Assembly: GCA_017465055.1 (NCBI GenBank)
Contig: JAFTWZ010000035.1
Coordinates: forward strand, 1 to 64,000
Length of the DNA: 64,000 nt
Source of the DNA: Alistipes sp.
GTDB lineage: Bacteria > Bacteroidota > Bacteroidia > Bacteroidales > Rikenellaceae
Reading direction: 5' to 3'
A program made the translations under genes and the position numbers. Shown here piece by piece: positions 54,729 through 61,085 of the stretch. Numbering within the stretch: the first letter of the stretch is position 1; the number at the start of each line of letters is the position of its first letter. The notes below the pieces were generated by a model. That model was not told the DNA's origin. It ran no database searches and saw nothing but the letters and a program-made list of their open reading frames with translations.

Positions 54729-55424
54729 ATGGGTAAATACTTCGATATGCTCGCCGAGGATGTGCGTCTGGGGGAGGGACTTAAGGCCTGTATGAATTGT
54801 GGTGTCTGCACCGCGGTATGTCCTGCGGCAGAGTTCTATAACTACGATCCGAGACAGATTGTGGCCATCGTGCAGACGCGCGAGGATGACGAGATTGAGC
54901 GTCTGCTACGAAGCGACGTCATATGGTATTGTGGCGAGTGTATGTCGTGTCGTCCGCGCTGTCCGCGTGGCAACACCCCAGGCTATGTAATACAGGCGCT
55001 CAGAACGTTGTCGCAGCGTCTCGGGTTCTTCGTCGAGAGCGAGAAGGGGCGTCAGCAGCTGGCTCTCAAGCGCCTCATTGGCGACAACATACTACGTACG
55101 GGCTACTGCCTAACGCCGCGCAACATCCGCCCCGAAATGCACCCCGAGCAGGGCGCTGTGTGGGAGTGGATATATGACAATGATGAGGCGGTATATGCTC
55201 TGTTCTCGGATTGTTACGGCAAGGAGGGTGCTGGAGCACTGCGACGCATCGACGACGAGTCGCTTGCCGAGATACACCGTATATTCGAGGTGTCGGGAGG
55301 CAAGGAGTTCTACGACAACATCGAGCGCCACTCCGAGCGTAAGGCGCGACAGATGGGCTACGACGGTGCTACCGACGAGTATATGATGGAGACCTATACC
55401 TACAACTCCGAAAACCACTATTAG
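54729..55424 (+). CDS. HdrC-like iron-sulfur protein
   Basis: A 231-residue protein with two [4Fe-4S] motifs: Cys21-x2-Cys24-x2-Cys27-x3-Cys31-Pro and Cys68-x2-Cys71-x2-Cys74-x3-Cys78-Pro, the pattern of heterodisulfide reductase subunit C. A helical C-terminal half of about 130 residues is longer than in methanogen HdrC. It opens a five-gene cluster (hdrC1-hdrB-hdrA-hdrC2-membrane subunit) and should pass electrons between HdrA and HdrB. No methanogenesis genes exist here, so the substrate is something other than CoM-S-S-CoB. Confidence 0.85.
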   Translation: MGKYFDMLAEDVRLGEGLKACMNCGVCTAVCPAAEFYNYDPRQIVAIVQTREDDEIERLLRSDVIWYCGECMSCRPRCPRGNTPGYVIQALRTLSQRLGFFVESEKGRQQLALKRLIGDNILRTGYCLTPRNIRPEMHPEQGAVWEWIYDNDEAVYALFSDCYGKEGAGALRRIDDESLAEIHRIFEVSGGKEFYDNIERHSERKARQMGYDGATDEYMMETYTYNSENHY

Positions 55425-55468
55425 AGTCCCCACACAATTATACATAGTTATACACAGCTATAATAGTT

Positions 55469-56554
55469 ATGAGAAGAGCATCTTGGCAGGAATACCAGAA
55501 GGATATCGCCGACGACAAGTACTACTATGCGCGTAGCTGCATACGTCAGAACTTCTTCCCCGGAAGCGAGAAGGCGTTCCTCGATATCCTTACGAATAAC
55601 CTCGGCATAGATATATACGACGATCCGCTACACACGTCGTGTACGGGTATAGGCTACCACTCCGATGTGGTGCCGTTGGAGACCATTATGACCGTCGTGG
55701 CGCGTCAGTTTAGCCTTATGGCCGAGGCTGGCTACGAGAACTTTATATCGTCGTGCATAACCTCGTTTGGCATCTACAACGAGGTGTTGGCCACGTGGGA
55801 GGAGTTCCCCGAGACCGAGGAGCGCACGCGTCGATACCTTAAGGAGGCTACGGGGCGCGAGCTTGTAAAGCCCCGCTCGATAGCCCACACCTCCGACATT
55901 ATGTTTCACCACCGCCACGCCATAGCGCGCCAGGCAAAGCGCCGCCTGATAAATGTGCACACGGGCGAGCCGCTGAAGGTCGTAGAGCACATCGGTTGCC
56001 ACTACGCCAAGATATTCCCTAAGTCGGGTATCGGCGGCTCGGAGTTCCCATACGTGCTGGCTGGTATGATCGAGGCGTGGGGAGGCGATGTCGTAGACTA
56101 CCCCGAGCGACGCCACTGCTGTGGCTTCGGCTTCAGAAACTACCTCGTGCAGGCAAACCGCGGTTCGTCGATAGCCAACTCACACAAGAAACTCGAGAGT
56201 ATGGCCCCCTACAAGCCCGACTTCATCGTGGCCAACTGCCCTGGTTGTACTATGTTCCTCGATAAGTGGCAGTATGCAATTGCCGAGATGGATGGCACGA
56301 CCTATGGCGCCGATGGCCGAGGTATCCCAGTGCTTAGCTACGAGGAGATGGCGGGCTTGGTGCTCGGCTACGACCCCTGGAAGCTCGGAATGCAGTTTCA
56401 TCAGGTCGATGTAGAGCCACTGCTCGATAAGCTCGGTGTGGAGTACTCGCCCGAGGCGAAGTATTTGGGCCCCGATGGTAAGCATATAGGACGTCCGCGC
56501 GACGTGGCGGTAAACTGCGAAGAAGTGCGACGTATTTACGAGATAAGAAGATAG
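55469..56554 (+). CDS. HdrB-like (CCG-domain) catalytic subunit
   Basis: A 361-residue HdrB homologue. The C-terminal CCG cluster motif is complete: Cys177 (IGCHY), Cys217-Cys218-Gly (HCCGFGF), then NCPGC with cysteines near 256 and 259. The N-terminal CCG copy is degenerate (TSCTGIGYHS only). CCG domains bind the unusual non-cubane cluster that reduces disulfides in HdrB. 44 bp after hdrC1 and 3 bp before hdrA. Confidence 0.87.
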   Translation: MRRASWQEYQKDIADDKYYYARSCIRQNFFPGSEKAFLDILTNNLGIDIYDDPLHTSCTGIGYHSDVVPLETIMTVVARQFSLMAEAGYENFISSCITSFGIYNEVLATWEEFPETEERTRRYLKEATGRELVKPRSIAHTSDIMFHHRHAIARQAKRRLINVHTGEPLKVVEHIGCHYAKIFPKSGIGGSEFPYVLAGMIEAWGGDVVDYPERRHCCGFGFRNYLVQANRGSSIANSHKKLESMAPYKPDFIVANCPGCTMFLDKWQYAIAEMDGTTYGADGRGIPVLSYEEMAGLVLGYDPWKLGMQFHQVDVEPLLDKLGVEYSPEAKYLGPDGKHIGRPRDVAVNCEEVRRIYEIRR

Positions 56555-56557
56555 TGT

Positions 56558-57577
56558 ATGGCACACAGAGTAGTGATAGTAGGTGGCGGCGCTGCAGGTA
56601 TGCAGACCGCACTGGAACTTAAGTCGCGAGGCATCGAGCCAGTGATCGTAGAGCGCGACATAGAGCTCGGAGGTAAGGCCCGAGGATGGTACAAGTTGTT
56701 CCCCTCGTTTACCCCTGCAGGCGACGTTATGCGTCCACTGGCCGAACGCGTAAAGCGCGAGCGCATACGCTGCTTCTACGGCCAGGAGGTGACCGAATTT
56801 GCGCCCGATGGCGTGATACTGCGCTCTGGAGAGCGAATACCTGCCGACGCTGTGGTCGTGGCTACGGGATTTACGCTCTTCGATGCCCACCGCAAGCAGG
56901 AGTATGGCTACGGACTATACGACAACGTGCTGACGTCGGTAGACTTGGAGCGTATGATGAACAGCGGCGCGGTGACGCTGGCCGATGGCTCAATGCCACG
57001 ACGCATAGCCATACTGCACTGTGTAGGCTCGCGCGACGAGAAGGTATGCCAGAAGCACTGCTCGAAGGTGTGCTGCATAACGGGCGTCAAGCAGGCCATA
57101 GAGCTTAAGCAGATGTTCCCCGAGGCCGACATCTTCAACTTCTATATGGATATTCGTATGTTTGGCCCTGGTTACGAGGAGCTTTACCGCGAGGCGCAGG
57201 AGCGTCATAATATACACTTCGTGCGCGGACGTATCTCGGAGGCCGCTGAGACCATAAACAAACGTATACAGATAAAGGCCGAGGATACGCTCACGGGCCG
57301 TCCGCTGCGTATGACCGTCGATATGTTGGTGTTGCTGGTGGGTATGAGTGCCAACTACGAGAATGCCGAACTCGCGAAGAGGGCAGGCTTGGAACTCTCG
57401 CCCAATGGCTTCTTCCGTACCGTAGACTCATTCTTAGGAGCTGTGCGTAGCCAGCGCGAGGGTATCTTCTTCGCAGGAGCTGCTACAGCACCCAAGAGCC
57501 TCGCCGACACGTTGGCCGAGGCATCGCTCACGGCATCGGCCGTAGATGAATACCTAAAAAATAGTTTTAACAAGTAA
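56558..57577 (+). CDS. HdrA-like FAD protein
   Basis: A 339-residue flavoprotein. FAD motif VVIVGGGAAGMQ (GGGAAG at 9-14), GG motif LGGKARGW, an ATG-type motif VVVATGF, and the Hdr-specific cysteine set CVGSRD (about 155) and CQKHCSKVCC (163-172). It is much shorter than methanogen HdrA (about 650), lacking inserted ferredoxin domains, and is close in size to the HdrA of the bacterial sHdr sulfur-oxidation system and to QmoA cores. Confidence 0.88.
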   Translation: MAHRVVIVGGGAAGMQTALELKSRGIEPVIVERDIELGGKARGWYKLFPSFTPAGDVMRPLAERVKRERIRCFYGQEVTEFAPDGVILRSGERIPADAVVVATGFTLFDAHRKQEYGYGLYDNVLTSVDLERMMNSGAVTLADGSMPRRIAILHCVGSRDEKVCQKHCSKVCCITGVKQAIELKQMFPEADIFNFYMDIRMFGPGYEELYREAQERHNIHFVRGRISEAAETINKRIQIKAEDTLTGRPLRMTVDMLVLLVGMSANYENAELAKRAGLELSPNGFFRTVDSFLGAVRSQREGIFFAGAATAPKSLADTLAEASLTASAVDEYLKNSFNK

Positions 57578-57595
57578 CGGCCGCAGAGCAGGAGT

Positions 57596-57931
57596 ATGAG
57601 TACGCTGAATTTCGGATATGGTATCAATCGCCCTCGTGCTATTGACCTCGATAACAACGATTTGCGTAAGAGCAACGCTATAATAGCCGAGATGCCCGAG
57701 CTGCAGGCCTGCATAGGGTGTGGCTCGTGCACAGCCTCGTGTACGGCAGGAGCGATAACCAACTTTAACTTTCGCAAGCTACATACGGCCGTGCGTCGCG
57801 GTGAGTATCGTGGCGTGTACGAGGAGCTGAGTAAGTGTATGCTATGTGGCAAGTGTCGATTGGTATGCCCACGAGGTATCAACACTCGAGGCTTGGTGAT
57901 GCTGATAAAGCGTAAGCTCGGCGACTTCTAA
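57596..57931 (+). CDS. Second HdrC-like ferredoxin protein
   Basis: A 111-residue protein with two [4Fe-4S] motifs, Cys39/42/45/49 (ACIGCGSCTASCT) and Cys81/84/87/91 (KCMLCGKCRLVCP). The first motif ends CTA rather than CP. It lies 18 bp after hdrA and about 36 bp before the membrane-subunit gene, and is the likely electron link between the soluble Hdr core and the membrane. Confidence 0.85.
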   Translation: MSTLNFGYGINRPRAIDLDNNDLRKSNAIIAEMPELQACIGCGSCTASCTAGAITNFNFRKLHTAVRRGEYRGVYEELSKCMLCGKCRLVCPRGINTRGLVMLIKRKLGDF

Positions 57932-57967
57932 AGGCGTCTGTATAAGTAGAATAACAACACGTTGATT

Positions 57968-59761
57968 ATGACATTCTTCGCTCCGTTTACCATACCCTTT
58001 ATCGTAGGCACGATATTCCTATTTGTCGCCGTAGCCACCAAGTGGATACTCTGGATAGCTCGTCTGCCTAAGGTAGATAGGCGTCTTATAGCTCATAACT
58101 TCTTCTCGCTCGGCACGCTGGCGGCCATATGGGAGGTGGTGCGCGAGTCGTTGCTCCACGCCAAGATATTTCGTCGCAACCCACTGCTCGGATTTATGCA
58201 TATGTCGCTGGCCTTCGGCTGGTTTTTGCTTATCGTCGTGGGGTGGATTGAGACCATCGTATACTTAGGCTTCGAGATGATACCGCTGCAGGGCCACGTA
58301 TTCTTCAAATACTTTATGCCACTAAATGGTATCGAGGCTCATATTCCACTCTTCGAGCAGTTGATGGACGCCCTGCTTCTGCTCGTGCTTACGGGTGTTG
58401 CGCTGGCCTGGTTTAAGCGTATCGCCTCGAAGGCTATGGGTATGCGCCGAGCTACCAAGCACGTGCTTTTCGATAGGATTGCCCTCTCGGCACTATGGTT
58501 TATATTCCCTGCGCGCCTTGTTGCCGAGAGCCTCACAGCGGCACTCTATGGCGGTAACGGATTCCTCACTGGTACGCTCGGAGGGTTTATCGGCGAGCTG
58601 TTGCCCACAGAGGTGTTGACCACGCTCTATGAGCCTGCGTGGTGGTTCTACTCCTCGGCCCTCGGGCTCTTCTTCGTGGCGATGCCCTTCTCGCGATATA
58701 TGCACATATTCACCGAGATACCCCTTATCTTCCTGCGACGCTGGCGCCTGCGCCCCACCCTCGAGCGTAAGTCGTACGACAACTTCGAGGTCGAGGCCTG
58801 CTCGCGATGTGGCATATGTATAGACCCCTGTCAGCTGCAGGAGGATCTCGGCATACACGATACCCAGTCGGTATACTTCCTGCGCGATAGACGCTACAAT
58901 ATGCTCTCGCTCAAGGTGGCAAATAACTGCCTTATGTGTGGCCGCTGCGAGGCCGTGTGCCCCGTAGGTATCAACCTTACGACGCTGCGTATTAACTCGC
59001 GCGCTAAGCGCCGAAACATCCCCCACGAGGGCCGTTATCGCTACCTGACAAGCCTCGATCGTAGCTCGGGAGAGGGTAAGGTGGGCTACTTTGCTGGCTG
59101 TATGTCGTCACTCACGCCTGCCGTGCAGCACTCTATGGAGCGTATCTTCGAGGCCGTAGGCGAGGCGGTGTGGTATGCCGATAAGGATGGTGGCGTATGT
59201 TGCGGCCGCCCCCTGATGCTCTCGGGCGAGACCGACGCTGCGCGTAAGATGGTGGCCTACAATACCGACCTCTTCCGCCGCCACGAGATAACCACGCTCG
59301 TGACGTCGTGCCCCATATGTCTGCGCTCGTTTAGGGAGAACTACCACCTCGATGGCATCGAGGTGTTGCACCACAGCCAGTATCTCGACCGCCTTATTGC
59401 CGAGGGGCGCCTAAGCGTCAAGCAGGGCGAGGAGAGCTATAGCTACCACGACCCCTGTGAGTTGGGCCGAGGCTCGGAGGTATACGATGAGCCGCGCCGC
59501 GTAATCGAGGCCGTAGGAGAGCTGCGCGAGCCGCGCCATAGCCGCCGCGATGCCCTCTGCTGTGGCTCGTCACTGGCAAATACGGTCATTGGCGACGAGC
59601 AGCAGCTGCGCATAGCACGCCGTATGACGCGCGAACTCGAGGAGACCGCCGCCGATGCCATAGTTACGGCCTGTCCACTCTGCCATAAGGCCATAGCGCG
59701 TAGCACGCACCACACGGTCGTAGATATCGCCGAGGTCGTGGCACGTAATATCGCCGAGTAG
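57968..59761 (+). CDS. Membrane-bound HdrD/DsrMK-like fusion protein
   Basis: About 597 residues; the ATG at 57968 is preferred to an in-frame TTG at 57962. Residues 1-260 hold about five membrane helices with conserved His (GFMHMSLAFGW, RYMHIFTEIP), like the NarI/DsrM/HdrE cytochrome b part. Then two [4Fe-4S] motifs (CSRCGICIDPCQ, CLMCGRCEAVCP) and two CCG domains: FAGCMSS with VCCGRP and SCPIC, and DPCELG with LCCGSS and ACPLC. Fusion of the DsrM and DsrK (HdrE/HdrD) functions in one chain implies exchange with the menaquinone pool. Final gene of the cluster. Confidence 0.88.
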   Translation: MTFFAPFTIPFIVGTIFLFVAVATKWILWIARLPKVDRRLIAHNFFSLGTLAAIWEVVRESLLHAKIFRRNPLLGFMHMSLAFGWFLLIVVGWIETIVYLGFEMIPLQGHVFFKYFMPLNGIEAHIPLFEQLMDALLLLVLTGVALAWFKRIASKAMGMRRATKHVLFDRIALSALWFIFPARLVAESLTAALYGGNGFLTGTLGGFIGELLPTEVLTTLYEPAWWFYSSALGLFFVAMPFSRYMHIFTEIPLIFLRRWRLRPTLERKSYDNFEVEACSRCGICIDPCQLQEDLGIHDTQSVYFLRDRRYNMLSLKVANNCLMCGRCEAVCPVGINLTTLRINSRAKRRNIPHEGRYRYLTSLDRSSGEGKVGYFAGCMSSLTPAVQHSMERIFEAVGEAVWYADKDGGVCCGRPLMLSGETDAARKMVAYNTDLFRRHEITTLVTSCPICLRSFRENYHLDGIEVLHHSQYLDRLIAEGRLSVKQGEESYSYHDPCELGRGSEVYDEPRRVIEAVGELREPRHSRRDALCCGSSLANTVIGDEQQLRIARRMTRELEETAADAIVTACPLCHKAIARSTHHTVVDIAEVVARNIAE

Positions 59762-59875
59762 TAGTCTCGCGGAGCTATATCCTCACCATATTGCGATTTT
59801 TATACCATTAACACATTGATTAATAAAGGTTTGTCGTTTTTACTAAAAATGAGACGCTAAATTTTTTAAAAAATA

Positions 59876-59907
59876 TTTGCACGCTAAAATTTATTGTACT
59901 ATCTTTG
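59876..59907 (+). promoter_or_regulatory. Promoter of the initiator tRNA
   Basis: TTTG at 59876-59879, 20-bp spacer, TATCTTTG at 59900-59907: a full-consensus Bacteroidetes promoter 45 bp upstream of the tRNA. Confidence 0.7.
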
Positions 59908-59952
59908 CAGTCGCAAGTGAGATAAATCGACTTCGGTCATTTAACGATACAT

Positions 59953-60028
59953 CGCGGGGTAGAGCAGTTGGCAGCTCGTCGGGCTCATAACCCGGAGGTC
60001 GGAGGTTCGAGTCCTCCCCCCGCTACCA
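59953..60028 (+). tRNA. Initiator tRNA-fMet (anticodon CAT)
   Basis: A 76-nt cloverleaf with encoded CCA. Initiator hallmarks: the first pair is a C1-T72 mismatch, and the anticodon stem carries three G-C pairs next to the loop (GGG CTCATAA CCC). T loop TTCGAGT. Confidence 0.95.
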
Positions 60029-60030
60029 TA

Positions 60031-60062
60031 GAGGAAATCCAAATCGGATTTCCTCTTTTTTT
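60031..60062 (+). terminator. Terminator of tRNA-fMet
   Basis: GAGGAAATCC, loop AAATC, GGATTTCCTC, then T7. Confidence 0.88.
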
Positions 60063-60081
60063 ATGGTAGCGGGGGGAGGAC
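60063..60081. repeat. Inverted copy of the tRNA-fMet 3' end
   Basis: ATGGTAGCGGGGGGAGGAC is the perfect reverse complement of 60011-60029 (T arm, acceptor and CCA of the tRNA). It directly follows the T7 of the terminator. Degenerate shorter versions (TTTTTTTTGTAGCGGGGG) recur at 60277 and 63965. Confidence 0.85.
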
Positions 60082-60103
60082 TGATGTCCACAACTATATT
60101 TAT

Positions 60104-60445
60104 AATCCCTCCAAACCTCCCTTTGATAAGGGAGGCTTGTGGCAAGGCAGCGCCTTGCATTGCTGCGCAATCGTATATACTCGACGCACTGAATTACACG
60201 CATGTAATCCTCAATCAATGGGTTCGAAATTTCGATGCTGTGTCCTACTTAAAAGGAGAAACTTAGCGGTTTCTCCTTTTTTTTGTAGCGGGGGTCGGCC
60301 TCCGGCTCATATATACAATCCCTCCAAACCTCCCTTTGATAAGGGAGGCTTGTGGCAAGGCAGCGCCTTGCATTGCTGCGCAATCGTATATACTCGACGC
60401 ACTTAATTACACGCCTGTAATCCTCAATAAATGTGTTCGAAATTT
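60104..60445. repeat. 129-bp direct repeats with AATCCCTCC palindrome
   Basis: 60104-60232 and 60317-60445 are near-identical copies, 213 bp apart. Each starts AATCCCTCCAAACCTCCC, contains the palindromes CCTCCCTT/AAGGGAGG, GCAAGGC/GCCTTGC and ATTGC/GCAAT, and ends GTTCGAAATTT. Between them is a terminator-like hairpin AAGGAGAAA / TTTCTCCTT with T8. Apart from the adjoining inverted tRNA end and terminator, this is the content of 60029-60475; no gene is supported. Confidence 0.85.
60222..60302. repeat. Left 81-bp direct repeat flanking the restriction-modification cassette
   Basis: Runs from GTTCGAAATTTCGATG through the T8 terminator to GTAGCGGGGGTCGGCCTC. It matches 63910-63990 at about 75 of 81 positions by eye. 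The three genes of the cassette lie between the two copies. Confidence 0.8.
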
Positions 60446-60475
60446 GTGTCATTGCTGTAAGATATTTTATTACAT

Positions 60476-60664
60476 TTAACTTAATTTCGTTTTCGGGCAA
60501 CCCCAGCCGTTCATCTTCCACACATACTCTCTCGCCGCCTCTTTGCTCTGGAAATCCTTAACGAATGTTCCCGATGCGCCTGTTTCAGTTACCGATGTCC
60601 AGACCCAAACACCCCAGTTGCGGCGGTGCGCTGCGTAGCGATATTGTCCGAGTATTGCTTTCAT
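60476..60664 (-). CDS. Small conserved-looking hypothetical protein (62 residues)
   Basis: A 62-residue protein rich in aromatic residues (MKAILGQYRYAAHRRNWGVW). A clear Shine-Dalgarno-like AAAGGAG precedes the ATG, rare in this genome. It has a beta-strand-rich first half with TSVTETGAS and a helical end KEAAREYVWKMNGW. Similar small proteins occur in Bacteroides from memory, but no function is known. It is divergent from the methyltransferase/nuclease genes and inside the direct repeats. Confidence 0.6.
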   Translation of the reverse strand: MKAILGQYRYAAHRRNWGVWVWTSVTETGASGTFVKDFQSKEAAREYVWKMNGWGCPKTKLS

Positions 60665-60754
60665 AGTTATCTCCTTTTCTGATAACAGAGATAGTGAATT
60701 ATTTTAATCTATGCAATATTTTTAATGAATATTTTTAAGTAGTGCATTAAAAAG

Positions 60755-60785
60755 TTGGTTTTTGTAAAACATTTCCGTATATTTG
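60755..60785 (+). promoter_or_regulatory. Promoter of the restriction-modification cassette
   Basis: TTG at 60755-60757, 20-bp spacer, TATATTTG at 60778-60785, 20 bp before the ATG at 60805. It makes the in-frame GTG at 60787 an unlikely start. Confidence 0.6.
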
Positions 60786-60804
60786 TGTGGATTACTATAT
60801 AGCT

Positions 60805-61083
60805 ATGACAGAAAGCACGGAGAAAAAGAAGCAAGAACGAGGTGTTGTTCATCTTGTTATGAAGGCGACGGGCGAGAATTTCTTTTACGGAAACTTAAAA
60901 GCCCTATTCGACAATCACGAGCAAACCGAGAATGACAAAACATTAGGTGTCGCCTATAATTATCTAAAGAACTACGATTTCTCAAATGGCAAGACTTACG
61001 AGAATTCTATTTGTATTATTCGTAAGGGCGTAATTAACACTACGACCAAAAAGGACTGGAAACGAAATAATAAGAATCGCTGA
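60805..61083 (+). CDS. Small protein preceding the MmeI-like enzyme
   Basis: A 92-residue protein (MTESTEKKKQERGVVHLVMK). It has short strands and helices around GENFFYGNLKALFDNH and ends in a basic tail (KKDWKRNNKNR). The next gene begins 2 bp after its stop, so the two are coexpressed. No HTH of a C-protein controller can be seen. Similar stand-alone small proteins are known to me from Bacteroidetes but without function; a regulator or accessory subunit of the restriction system is conjecture. Confidence 0.6.
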   Translation: MTESTEKKKQERGVVHLVMKATGENFFYGNLKALFDNHEQTENDKTLGVAYNYLKNYDFSNGKTYENSICIIRKGVINTTTKKDWKRNNKNR

Positions 61084-61085
61084 TT

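Noticed and set aside
54729..59761. Methanogenic heterodisulfide reductase
   Set aside because: No coenzyme M/B pathway, hydrogenase or other methanogenesis gene; HdrA is the short bacterial type.
59985..60266. Frames overlapping tRNA-fMet and its inverted 3' end (ending GGGLEPPTSGL or starting MVAGGGL)
   Set aside because: They are translations of tRNA and inverted tRNA sequence, a well-known source of spurious protein predictions.
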